Shown here piece after piece: positions 16,804 through 23,927 of a stretch of DNA of 64,000 bases; within the stretch, counting starts at the first letter, position 1, and each line of letters opens with the position of its first letter. This stretch comes from [Clostridium] fimetarium (GTDB taxonomy: Bacteria > Bacillota > Clostridia > Lachnospirales > Lachnospiraceae), in contig NZ_FOJI01000005.1 of the NCBI RefSeq assembly GCF_900111235.1, forward strand, positions 1 through 64,000. Reading direction: 5' to 3'. A program made the translations under genes and the position numbers. Under the pieces are notes generated by a model, which worked only from the letters and a program-made list of their open reading frames with translations, was not told the origin of the DNA and did not search any database.

Positions 16804-17157
16804 TTGAATAAGGTTAATAAGAAAATCGGGTTAGGTTCACTTTCATTATTACTATGTATTATAGGAATGTTATTTGCTTGTTCTTTTGGGGATATGGAAG
16901 CATTCGGAGATGTTATCATAAGGTTTATAGGGCTAAAGGCATGGTCTAACGGAGATAGAGGAATTCACTATACTATATATTATACTCTTATATTTTTTAT
17001 ACCATCTGCTATTTTAGGATTCAAATTCAAAAATGATACAGGTGCAAAGTCAGGTAAAACAATATCTTCAATCATGCTAATAATTATATTTATAGTTGTG
17101 ATTTTTTCAACAGTAGCAGCAACGGGTAGTTCGCAAATCTCATATATAGTTCATTAA
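16804..17157 (+). CDS. Small three-helix membrane protein, unknown
   Basis: About 117 residues from TTG 16804, six bases after a strong GGAGGGG. The longer frame from 16753 overlaps the upstream gene and has no ribosome binding site. Hydrophobic segments lie near residues 12-32, 62-80 and 90-110, with a polar loop between the first two. Probably an integral membrane protein with no recognised domain. The neighbours are also small single-domain genes, so context gives no role. Confidence 0.6.
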   Translation: MNKVNKKIGLGSLSLLLCIIGMLFACSFGDMEAFGDVIIRFIGLKAWSNGDRGIHYTIYYTLIFFIPSAILGFKFKNDTGAKSGKTISSIMLIIIFIVVIFSTVAATGSSQISYIVH

Positions 17158-17217
17158 TTACAAATTTATGATACTTTAATAGTTAGAGAAAAGAATGATT
17201 ATGGGGGATAAGTTCTT

Positions 17218-17523
17218 ATGAAAAGAGAATTGAAATGTTTGAGATGTGATCAACAAATGGAGTATATGAAAAGTGAAAAGATACAACTTGGACAAACTGG
17301 ATATTTCTGGGGTAATTTATCAAATTTGACTGCAGGTGCATTGGAAGTTGATATATATATTTGTAATACTTGTGGAAAGATCGAATTCTTTCAAGCAGAA
17401 GAGCAAGAAGATATAGACCATATTGCTCAGAGGGTATGCCCGCGTTGTGGAAAGCTTCATGATATGGATTACCCCAAATGTCCATTTTGCAAATATAACT
17501 TCTTAGTTGATGAGCAATTATGA
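17218..17523 (+). CDS. Zinc-ribbon protein with four CxxC knuckles
   Basis: 101 residues. CxxC pairs occur as CLRC (residue 7), CNTC (near 48), CPRC (near 76) and CPFC (near 90), giving two zinc sites: one formed by the first two pairs and one by the last two. Between the first pairs is a 35-residue insert with GYFWGNLSN. The arrangement resembles small clostridial nucleic-acid-binding or zinc-sensing proteins of unknown function. Start ATG 17218 is 9 bases after GGGGGATAAG. Confidence 0.75.
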   Translation: MKRELKCLRCDQQMEYMKSEKIQLGQTGYFWGNLSNLTAGALEVDIYICNTCGKIEFFQAEEQEDIDHIAQRVCPRCGKLHDMDYPKCPFCKYNFLVDEQL

Positions 17524-17562
17524 TTTTTAAAACAAAATACATATGATTGAGGAGAACAAAAA

Positions 17563-17820
17563 TATGTATATTGTAAAAGGTTTGATAGGCAATCGAGGAT
17601 AATCTTATTTGGATAATTGATATATACAATGATAATGGAACCCTTAAACGATATTTTGGAGTGAAAAATAATGTTGAAAGTATGATTTAATATGGTATAT
17701 TTCTATTAGTTCCGAAATAACAGAATTAATTGGTAGTAACAGTTTAGACCGGATGATTTGAATATTTTGTATAAGCTACCATATATTGTACGAAAACGAC
17801 CACATAGAAGAAAACAGTAG
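17563..17820 (+). pseudogene. Frameshifted remnant of a small unknown protein
   Basis: A strong GAGGAG site precedes ATG 17563 (MYIVKGLIGNRG, then stop). Plausible coding continues in other phases: NLIWIIDIYNDNGTLKRYFG at about 17600-17660, WYISISSEITELIGSNSLDR at about 17695-17755, and NILYKLPYIVRKRPHRRKQ ending at TAG about 17820. Joined, these would give a protein of about 85 residues that needs at least three frameshifts. I do not recognise the family. Chance is possible for any single piece, but their order and spacing favour a decayed gene. Confidence 0.4.
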
Positions 17821-17871
17821 AAATCATAGCTCACATTGCTTATTATGTAAAAGTAGAGAGGAGGTATCTGG

Positions 17872-18027
17872 GAAACAGATTGGAGTATTGCCAAGCAAGC
17901 AGGAATTTACTTTATGATTACTTCAATTGTGATGATGCCTATTGCATATTTTACAAACTGGATAAAAAATTCATTTATAGGGTTTTTAACTTATTTTGGG
18001 ATTTTTATTGCTATTTTTATTTTGTAA
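17872..18027 (+). pseudogene. DUF3021 membrane protein fragment
   Basis: The frame encodes ETDWSIAKQAGIYFMITSIV followed by MMPIAYFTNWIKNSF and a second helix ending FIAIFIL, then TAA at 18025. The W..K..G..F...S..M.PIAY..NW pattern resembles DUF3021, a small membrane protein usually paired with LytTR regulators. The N-terminal helices and the C-terminal tail are missing, and no start codon with a ribosome site is in place (GAGGAGGT lies at 17859-17866). No LytTR gene is nearby. The stretch from 18028 to 18301 holds only an 18-codon scrap (18188-18244). Confidence 0.5.
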
Positions 18028-18301
18028 CGGATGGGAATACCACTGTTCATATTATTATGAACGCTGATAACCATCATTTTTTTAGTTTTAATGAAAAGGA
18101 TATGATGCAAAATCAGATAAGTATTTGATGGACGAAACAGGTTTCTTAAAAAGGGAAATTATTATTTAGATGACGGAGGCTGATAGAATGGAGTTCAATA
18201 TACTGATGGATAAGTATATTAAAAAAAAGGTTATTAAAAAATAAGACGTTATTTTCATAGTAAAAATCATGTACAAGTTATATTAAGGGTCGAGGAGAAA
18301 T

Positions 18302-19132
18302 ATGCGTAATTTAATACGTTTAAGGGATTATACAAAAAATGATGTACAAGAAATATTTCATATAGCAGAGGAATTACAAGCTGGAAAATATAAGGACTTT
18401 TTAAAGGGAAAGACAATTGTTATGTTTTTCCCTGAATCAAGTATTAGAACAAGAGTTACCTTTGAGAAAGGAATATATCTTTTAGGCGGTCAAACAATCT
18501 TGTTTTCACCTGCAACATTAGATAAAAAGGAAAAAGTGGAAGATGTCATTGGATATTTGAATAATTGGGCAGATGGTTTAATCGTAAGGCATAAAAACAT
18601 TTCTGTACTAGATGAAATGTCAATTTATGCTGATTTTCCAATTATTAATGCAATGACAGATATCAATCATCCTTGTGAAATGTTGTCTGACCTATATGCC
18701 TTATCCAAAATCAGACCTGATTTTACAAAAGACAGATTCCTTTTTGCAGGTGCAAGTGGAAATATTGGTTTGGCTTGGAAAGAAGCATCCGAATTGATGG
18801 GATTTTCGTTGACTCAGAGCTGTCCGATTGCATATAAAATGCAAGATGTAGATTATATTGGTAATTTAAAAGAAGCAATAGTTGGAAAGGATATCGTTTG
18901 CACTGATTCATTCAGTTCTGACAAAGTAAAGGATTTTAGTGAATATCAGATTACATTAAAACTGATGAAATCTGCAAATAGCAATGCAATTTTAAATCCA
19001 TGCCCTCCTTTTTATCGTGGGGAAGAAGTGTCGGCAGATGCAATTGATAGTGCGTATTATGTTGGATATTCTTTTAAAAAGCATTTGCTAGAAATTCAAC
19101 AGGCAATCATAATATTTAGCTTAATAAACTAG
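18302..19132 (+). CDS. Ornithine/aspartate carbamoyltransferase-like protein, variant active site
   Basis: 276 residues, shorter than the usual 305-335. The carbamoyl-phosphate domain has PESSIRTRVTFE, where residues 47-51 read SIRTR instead of the family's STRTR. The next motif is HPCEMLSDLYAL from residue 122, where OTCases have HPxQ, so glutamine is replaced by glutamate. The C-terminal domain has LFAGASGNIGLAW and NPCPPFYRGEEV near 231. These changes hit carbamoyl-phosphate contacts, so substrate or activity may differ from ornithine carbamoyltransferase. It heads a likely operon with the GNAT and HD genes downstream. Start ATG 18302 follows GAGGAG. Calling it argF would be unsafe. Confidence 0.8.
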   Translation: MRNLIRLRDYTKNDVQEIFHIAEELQAGKYKDFLKGKTIVMFFPESSIRTRVTFEKGIYLLGGQTILFSPATLDKKEKVEDVIGYLNNWADGLIVRHKNISVLDEMSIYADFPIINAMTDINHPCEMLSDLYALSKIRPDFTKDRFLFAGASGNIGLAWKEASELMGFSLTQSCPIAYKMQDVDYIGNLKEAIVGKDIVCTDSFSSDKVKDFSEYQITLKLMKSANSNAILNPCPPFYRGEEVSADAIDSAYYVGYSFKKHLLEIQQAIIIFSLIN

Positions 19133-19209
19133 ATATTTAGCATAATAAATTAAATATTTAGCATTTGTGAATGAAATCAAGCAAATCCAATTGGAGGAGA
19201 AAGCAGTAT

Positions 19210-20058
19210 ATGAATAATTTTGAGGAGCTTGAGAAAGAAAATTACGAATTAGTTCGAAAGTATGCTGATTTAAGTTTAGGCGAAAAGGAATATTATTATG
19301 CCATGATAGAAGGAAAGCAGCGTGGAAGAATCTTTGTTGATAATACGCAAAGTATTGCTGCAGTTTTATTCTGGCATTATTGCGGATTTGGATTCGTTGC
19401 TGGAAATCCCAATGAAATATTCATGGAAAATGTAAAGAGAATGGTACGAAAAGAACACGAATATTTCCTTCAAGATACAAAAATGAATCAGAAAAAGTTT
19501 GTTTTGCAGCAAGATAATGATGCAATAGGAAAATATTTAGATCATTATTCAATAGAAAAATATTTGGATAATGATATAATAAAAATATATTTGGATAATG
19601 ATTCTAGTATAAAACGTTCGGAACGATTGTATTTTGTAATGGGAGAAATCAGACCGGATGTATTAGACTTGAATAAAGATTATGAAATAAAGGTGTTAAA
19701 TAAAAACATATTGTCAAGATTAACAGGTCATATAATACCCTCTTTTTCATGGGCCTCAAGCGAAGACTTTTTAAAATACGGGAAAGGATATTGCATACTA
19801 CATGGCAAGGATATTGCTTCGTGTGCTTTTTCCGCTTCTGTTGGTGGAGGAAGAATTGATATAGGGATAGAGACGAATCAAAGATACCAAGATCGTGGTT
19901 TAGCGGAAATAGTGGCTAATAAAATGATAGATTATGCGTATGAAATTGGTGCACAGCCTGTATGGGGATGTGCCATAGAGAATGTGGCCTCTAGAAAAAC
20001 AGCTGAAGGTATTGGATTTGTGTTAGCAGGAAAACATGCTAAATATGTTAAATCATAA
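19210..20058 (+). CDS. GNAT acetyltransferase with N-terminal extension
   Basis: 282 residues from ATG 19210, behind GGAGGA; a longer reading from 19171 has no good site. The C-terminal GNAT module (about 170-282) shows ETNQRYQDRGLAEIVANKMI, where RGLA is the acetyl-CoA loop, and NVASRKTAEGIGF, matching the N.AS...E..GF pattern. The N-terminal 160 residues (AAVLFWHYCGFGFVAGNP and others) fit the PF12746-type GNAT extension. An internal near-repeat (IGKYLDHYS/IEKYLDNDI/IKIYLDNDS, residues about 110-136) is encoded by tandem 27-30-base units and looks like slippage. Substrate unknown; it is probably co-transcribed with the carbamoyltransferase. Confidence 0.82.
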   Translation: MNNFEELEKENYELVRKYADLSLGEKEYYYAMIEGKQRGRIFVDNTQSIAAVLFWHYCGFGFVAGNPNEIFMENVKRMVRKEHEYFLQDTKMNQKKFVLQQDNDAIGKYLDHYSIEKYLDNDIIKIYLDNDSSIKRSERLYFVMGEIRPDVLDLNKDYEIKVLNKNILSRLTGHIIPSFSWASSEDFLKYGKGYCILHGKDIASCAFSASVGGGRIDIGIETNQRYQDRGLAEIVANKMIDYAYEIGAQPVWGCAIENVASRKTAEGIGFVLAGKHAKYVKS

Positions 20059-20070
20059 AAGGGAGATATA

Positions 20071-20676
20071 ATGTTAAGTCCAAAAGAAGCAGAAAGAGAG
20101 CTATCAATCGGTGCACAACTAAATCCAGGACCGTGGATAAAACATAGTATGTCTGTCGGTTTGAATGCTAAATTGATTGCAGATAAAATTGATATGTTAG
20201 ATAGCAATCAGGCTTATGCTATGGGATTGCTACATGATATAGGTCGTAGAGAAGGCATAAAATCAATTATGCATACGATTGACGGATATGATTATTTGAT
20301 GAGTTTAAATCAATATGAAATTGCTAGAATATGCTTAACACATTCATATCCAATACAAGATGTAAATACGTTTTTTGGAAAGTTTGATTGTACAGAAAAA
20401 CAAAAGATTTTCTTGTCATGTTTCATTAGGGATACGCTATATGATGATTATGATCGATTAATACAATTGTGTGATGCAATATCATTACCTAATGGGGCTT
20501 GTATTATGGAAAAAAGACTAATTGATGTCGCATTAAGACATGGTTTGCCAGAGTTCACTATTGATAAATGGAAAGCATTTTTAGAACTAAAAGAGTATTT
20601 TGATAGATTATGTAATTGCAATATATACACACTGTTGCCAAATGTAATAGAAAATTCTTATGAGAGTTTGCTATAA
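20071..20676 (+). CDS. HD-domain phosphohydrolase
   Basis: 201 residues. The metal-binding histidine and aspartate set is visible: KHSMSVG near 25, GLLHDIGRREG near 52-62 (the HD pair), LTHSYP near 90 and a later aspartate in LCDAISLP near 132. This is the layout of the HD/HDIG superfamily, which removes phosphate from nucleotides or cyclic nucleotides. Start ATG 20071, 12 bases after the GNAT stop, with AAGGGAG before it. Co-location with a carbamoyltransferase-like and an acetyltransferase gene suggests a small metabolite-modifying or repair operon. Confidence 0.85.
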   Translation: MLSPKEAERELSIGAQLNPGPWIKHSMSVGLNAKLIADKIDMLDSNQAYAMGLLHDIGRREGIKSIMHTIDGYDYLMSLNQYEIARICLTHSYPIQDVNTFFGKFDCTEKQKIFLSCFIRDTLYDDYDRLIQLCDAISLPNGACIMEKRLIDVALRHGLPEFTIDKWKAFLELKEYFDRLCNCNIYTLLPNVIENSYESLL

Positions 20677-20741
20677 ATTTTCATGGAATTGGTAATATGG
20701 GTATGTATTATCCATAAAAAACAATAAAAATATAAAAACTA

Positions 20742-20769
20742 TTGTATGTTTTGCATTAAATGCTATAAT
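20742..20769 (+). promoter_or_regulatory. Sigma-A-type promoter for the THF riboswitch-folT unit
   Basis: TTGTAT (20742-20747) and TATAAT (20764-20769) are separated by 16 bases and lie about 50 bases before the aptamer. The -10 is perfect. Confidence 0.65.
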
Positions 20770-20818
20770 TAATTTCGACACGTGTTGTTAATTAGCTGGC
20801 GTGATTAAAAAAATTAAG

Positions 20819-20915
20819 AGCAGAGTAGAATTTTGTGCGTTAAGTGCCAGGTGAACAGGGAGTTGTCATTTGGACGAAAAGTAATCTTGCGGTACAGAGT
20901 TCGCATCCCGCTGCT
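20819..20915 (+). ncRNA. Tetrahydrofolate (THF) riboswitch
   Basis: The conserved THF-I aptamer landmarks appear in order: GAGTAGA, TGCGTTAAGTG, GGGAG..TGTC, GACGAAAAG, GCGGT, and TTCGCATCCCGCT. Closing helix P1 is AGCAG (20819-20823) with CTGCT (20911-20915). The next helix, AATTTTGTG with TACAGAGTT, is formed with G-U wobbles. It stands directly before a FolT-type transporter, the classic target. Identification is by consensus from memory, not by a covariance search. Confidence 0.9.
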
Positions 20916-20938
20916 ACATATAAAGGATGCTTTTTTTT
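20903..20938 (+). terminator. Riboswitch-linked terminator
   Basis: GCATCC (20903-20908), which lies inside the aptamer 3' strand, can pair with GGATGC (20925-20930), followed by eight T. The terminator and the folded aptamer are therefore mutually exclusive. A second possible stem (CTACATA 20914-20920 with TATGTAG 20949-20955) spans the same region. Confidence 0.65.
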
Positions 20939-20981
20939 GATACCCTCTTATGTAGTGCTTGGACTGCAAAGGAGGTATTTT

Positions 20982-21554
20982 ATGAAGAAGTTTGGAAGAA
21001 TGTTTATGGACTCGTTCAATGAGTTCAAAGAAGTAAGGAATGTAGTGATGTGTGGATTATTTGCCGCGATAGCTATAGTACTTGGTTATTATACTGTTAT
21101 GTTAGGACCATATGTTAAACTTGGTTTTTCAGGTATTCCTAACCAAGTTGTTGCAGCCATGTTTGGACCAGTAATTGCTGGGATATTTGGTGGAGCACTT
21201 GATATTTTAAAATTTTTTACGAGCAATCAATCGGGCCCATTTTTCCCTGGGTTCACATTTAATGCCATTCTGGGTGGTGTGATTTATGGTAGTTTCTTTT
21301 ACAAAAAGAAACTTACAATATTGCGCGTTTTAGCCACACACTTAGTGGTAGTGGTAGTGATTAATCTTGGTTTTACAACATATTGGCTAACAGTTATGTA
21401 TGGAAAAAGTTTTTTCGTTATTTTACCATTACGTGCACTGACAAACTTAATTATGTGGCCTATTGATAGTCTTATTTTATTCACAATTATGAAAGCAATG
21501 AATTCTGCAGTTAAGCCATACTTAGTGAGAACAATAACAAAAATCAAATCATAA
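20982..21554 (+). CDS. folT: Folate ECF transporter S component (FolT-like)
   Basis: 190 residues, five to six membrane helices. The start GRMFMDSFNEFKEVRNVVMC, then LFAAIAIVLGYYTV, is the usual N-terminus of Firmicutes FolT-type S components, with the conserved AA stretch for ECF-T contact. GFSGIPNQVVAAMFGPV..GIFGGALDILKF is a substrate-binding face. It binds folate outside and works with the shared EcfA/A'/T module, which is not in the window. Start ATG 20982 follows GGAGGT; the longer reading from 20844 lies in the riboswitch and is rejected. The THF riboswitch upstream supports the substrate assignment. Confidence 0.9.
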   Translation: MKKFGRMFMDSFNEFKEVRNVVMCGLFAAIAIVLGYYTVMLGPYVKLGFSGIPNQVVAAMFGPVIAGIFGGALDILKFFTSNQSGPFFPGFTFNAILGGVIYGSFFYKKKLTILRVLATHLVVVVVINLGFTTYWLTVMYGKSFFVILPLRALTNLIMWPIDSLILFTIMKAMNSAVKPYLVRTITKIKS

Positions 21555-21583
21555 CATCCGTAAGTAAAATTACTTAAACAAAA

Positions 21584-21618
21584 TGTAACTGTTCAGTAGT
21601 GACTACTGAATAGTTACA
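21584..21618. terminator. Near-perfect hairpin, terminator mainly for the minus strand
   Basis: TGTAACTGTTCAGTAGT pairs with ACTACTGAATAGTTACA, with one mismatch and a one-base loop. The T-rich flank lies on the minus strand (TTTTGTTT). It lies 30 bases after folT and may simply end that transcript. Confidence 0.5.
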
Positions 21619-21636
21619 ACAAAACAATAAATATAA

Positions 21637-21736
21637 AACCCCGCATTTACTCATTTTAATATAAATTTTATAGACTTAAGTAACCGAAAGTTTTTAGAAA
21701 CCATTTATTTAGTGAGATGAAATGTGGGTTTTTTGT
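21637..21736 (+). terminator. Long-range hairpin ending in a T run; terminator or structured RNA
   Basis: CCCGCATTT plus CTCA (about 21640-21652) pairs with TGAG (about 21714-21717) and AAATGTGGG (about 21720-21728), followed by TTTTTTG. About 60 bases lie in the loop. The size is larger than a plain terminator, so a small structured RNA or a leader for the genes at 21911 is possible. The rest of 21555-21910 shows no gene. Confidence 0.5.
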
Positions 21737-21784
21737 TATTTATAAATATCAGATAGGTTTAATCTTAACGATATTTATCTTTAC

Positions 21785-21837
21785 ACCATATAATTACAAT
21801 ATTTCATAAACCATTGAAAATGCTGTCATTATATGGT
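21785..21837. promoter_or_regulatory. Inverted repeat upstream of the agr-type locus
   Basis: ACCATATAAT (21785-21794) and ATTATATGGT (21828-21837) are perfect 10-base inverted copies separated by 33 bases, about 75 bases before the first gene of the locus. It could be an operator for a regulator of this locus. In AT-rich sequence chance is a serious alternative. Confidence 0.3.
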
Positions 21838-21910
21838 ATATTGCACTTTAAGATTCATATAACATGTAATTAATATAATATATTATACACGAGTTACTTT
21901 GAGGTGCAAA

Positions 21911-22450
21911 ATGTTACCGTATATACTGTTCGCATTTATTTGCGCAAAGATAAAAGGATACAAAATAAAGCCAATCTTTAAGGCATATACACTATACCCC
22001 TACGCCATTGCCGAGCTTATATATTTGCTTTTGCAACTAAGTATATTTATGCATAGTTATAGCCTCGTGCAATATTCAAAAATTATTAGTAGCGTGTATT
22101 TGTATACTCTTATCATTCCCATAATGTTTTATAAATTATATAAACCAGGAATTTGTGGTTCGGTTTTAATCATGATAGGAACACTTTTAAACAAATTTGT
22201 AATAAGTCAAAATGGTGGTAAAATGCCTGTGTATGCTTCATTATCAAAGATTACAGGCTATTACAATAAATCGGCAATTCAAGCAGTTGATAGTATTCAT
22301 ATAATTGGAAATGAATCAACTAAGTTTAAATTTTTGACGGATTATATTGATATAGGATCTAGTATATTAAGTGTTGGTGATTTGTTTATTCATTCTTTTA
22401 TCTTTATAGTAATTTATTATACAATAAAGGAAATTAATAAAAGTCTTTAA
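21911..22450 (+). CDS. DUF5317-like membrane protein
   Basis: 179 residues with four hydrophobic segments (N-terminal, about 20-45, 55-75, and a C-terminal one near 150-172). The phrase ISQNGGKMPVYASL near 100 matches the N.GGKMPV motif of DUF5317 proteins. Function unknown; the family often sits in clostridial genomes beside sensory or agr-like genes. Start ATG 21911 lies four bases after GAGGTGC, and the TTG at 21899 is rejected because it overlaps that site. It precedes the AgrC-like and AgrB genes and is probably co-transcribed with them. Confidence 0.7.
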   Translation: MLPYILFAFICAKIKGYKIKPIFKAYTLYPYAIAELIYLLLQLSIFMHSYSLVQYSKIISSVYLYTLIIPIMFYKLYKPGICGSVLIMIGTLLNKFVISQNGGKMPVYASLSKITGYYNKSAIQAVDSIHIIGNESTKFKFLTDYIDIGSSILSVGDLFIHSFIFIVIYYTIKEINKSL

Positions 22451-22479
22451 AAATACATAAAAGCAAAGGATAAATAAAA

Positions 22480-22977
22480 ATGGAACTACTAAAAATTATA
22501 ATTTTTGAATTCTTATTAGGATATTGTTTACAAGGTTTTACTTTCGTTCTTGGTGTTTTCGCTTTTAATCGACGAAAAATTGTTTTGAAAACCTATGTTT
22601 TAACAAGTCTACTTGTAATTATAATTTCTTACCTTGTAAGATTGTTACCAATCAGCTTTGGCGTACATACGATAATAAATATATTATTTTTGATCTTGTT
22701 CTGTATTATTATATTAAGAATGCCTGCTTATACCACAATTTGGTCTGCGGTTCTAATTATAGTACTTTGTCTTATTTCTGAAATGGCTGTTATAGCTGTT
22801 ATGATACTAAGTTTAGGGAAAGAAAAATTCGATAGTATGATGGTTGTGCCATTAGACAAGGCAATAATAGGTTTTGCTGCTACTGCTTTATTTGCGCTAC
22901 TTATTGCCCTGATATATTTTGTTTTAAATAATTCACAAAAGAAAAATGGTGAGAATATTGGAAACATTAGCTTATAA
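22480..22977 (+). CDS. Orphan AgrC-like membrane sensor domain without kinase
   Basis: 165 residues, five or six hydrophobic helices and a short polar C-terminus (NNSQKKNGENIGN). Topology and position just before agrB resemble the N-terminal sensor part of AgrC histidine kinases, but no DHp or ATPase domain follows. Its last 32 bases overlap agrB, so the two are translationally linked. It might bind the peptide, assist AgrB, or be unrelated; the AgrC resemblance is from topology and context only. Confidence 0.55.
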   Translation: MELLKIIIFEFLLGYCLQGFTFVLGVFAFNRRKIVLKTYVLTSLLVIIISYLVRLLPISFGVHTIINILFLILFCIIILRMPAYTTIWSAVLIIVLCLISEMAVIAVMILSLGKEKFDSMMVVPLDKAIIGFAATALFALLIALIYFVLNNSQKKNGENIGNISL

Positions 22978-23602
22978 TATAGCGGAGAAAATTGCCGTAG
23001 AAATGAATTATGATGAGGATAAAAAAGCAGTAATTGCTTATGGATTAACAGCAATATTTCAAATGGCAACCATATTTGCTGTGATTTCAATCATAGGCAT
23101 ACTATTTGATTTTTGGTATGAGAGTATTATTATATTTCTAGGAGTAGGAATTATTAGAAAATCTACTGGCGGAGCACACTCCCAAACAATGGAGGGGTGT
23201 ATTATAATCAGTGTTTTATCAATCACGATATTGTCTACATTGGCGAGATACTTTTTTGATTTTCCTCTCAGTAAATTCGTTGATTTTGGTATTTCAATAT
23301 TTGTTTATATAATTTGCTTTATCGTTTTCTATATTCGTGTTCCAGTTGACTCTCCAAACAAACCAATTGTTAAGCTTGAAAAAATTAGAAAGCTAAGAAG
23401 ACAAAGCTTTTTAATATTAACAATATTTTTTTTGTTATCAATTATATTTATAATTTTAACAACTTGGTATAATCGATTTTACAGTATTGCAATAAGCATA
23501 AGACTAGCAATGCTCTGGCAGCTATTTACACTAACAAGGAGTGGAGCTCAATTCATTGGCAAAGTCGATTCCAAATTCAAGGTATTTATTGACAAGAAGT
23601 AA
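22946..23602 (+). CDS. agrB: AgrB-like autoinducer peptide-processing endopeptidase
   Basis: 218 residues with about six membrane helices. The catalytic region is intact: RKSTGGAHSQTMEGC gives His78 and Cys85, the same seven-residue spacing as in Staphylococcus AgrB (His77, Cys84). AgrB is a membrane cysteine protease that removes the AgrD C-terminus and closes the thiolactone ring. Start ATG 22946 overlaps the preceding gene by 32 bases. The substrate is encoded 110 bases downstream (agrD, 23713). No AgrC kinase or AgrA regulator is present next to it. Confidence 0.93.
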   Translation: MVRILETLAYNIAEKIAVEMNYDEDKKAVIAYGLTAIFQMATIFAVISIIGILFDFWYESIIIFLGVGIIRKSTGGAHSQTMEGCIIISVLSITILSTLARYFFDFPLSKFVDFGISIFVYIICFIVFYIRVPVDSPNKPIVKLEKIRKLRRQSFLILTIFFLLSIIFIILTTWYNRFYSIAISIRLAMLWQLFTLTRSGAQFIGKVDSKFKVFIDKK

Positions 23603-23712
23603 ACTGATTTTATTGTCATAACATTTGATACAGCCTTAATGTTTTTAATGTTTGTTTAAATTGTGTATAGTGACTTTAATTCTATATATTTTATTGGAAG
23701 GAGATTAATCAA

Positions 23713-23841
23713 ATGAAAAAAAGAAAATTATTTACAGTAGTTACTGCAATTGCGACTGTTTTTGCTACTACAATTGCTACTTCTGCATGTTTATGGTATC
23801 TTTATCAGCCCAAAGAACCAAAATGTTTGGAGAATAAATGA
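23713..23841 (+). CDS. agrD: AgrD-like cyclic lactone autoinducer prepeptide
   Basis: 42 residues. A basic start (MKKRKLFTVV) leads into an amphipathic helix (TAIATVFATTIATSA), then the core SACLWYLYQPKEPK and a short tail (CLENK). Cys26 followed by LWYL fits a five-membered thiolactone ring of Cys plus four residues. The YQPKxPK stretch is the recognition sequence of clostridial AgrD peptides. ATG 23713 is 8 bases after GGAAGGAG. Position right after agrB and the terminator directly behind it confirm the assignment. A second cysteine (Cys38) lies in the tail removed by AgrB. Confidence 0.92.
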   Translation: MKKRKLFTVVTAIATVFATTIATSACLWYLYQPKEPKCLENK

Positions 23842-23850
23842 TTTAAAGTC

Positions 23851-23887
23851 GAAAGACTTGTGGAACTAATCCACAAGTCTTTCTTTA
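23851..23887 (+). terminator. Intrinsic terminator after agrD
   Basis: GAAAGACTTGTGGA (23851-23864) pairs perfectly with TCCACAAGTCTTTC (23870-23883), loop ACTAA, followed by TTT. It closes the agr operon. Confidence 0.92.
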
Positions 23888-23927
23888 AAAAAAATGATAT
23901 TTTCATATATGTAAAGAAGGTGAAGTA

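Noticed and set aside
17880-18128. An 82-residue frame from TTG 17880
   Set aside because: It is an out-of-phase reading across the DUF3021 fragment and has no start signal of its own.
18302-19132. Naming the gene argF
   Set aside because: Key motif residues differ, the protein is short and no arginine genes are near.
20844-20981. Longer N-terminus for FolT
   Set aside because: The extension lies in the riboswitch and terminator; GGAGGT and ATG 20982 fit the family start.
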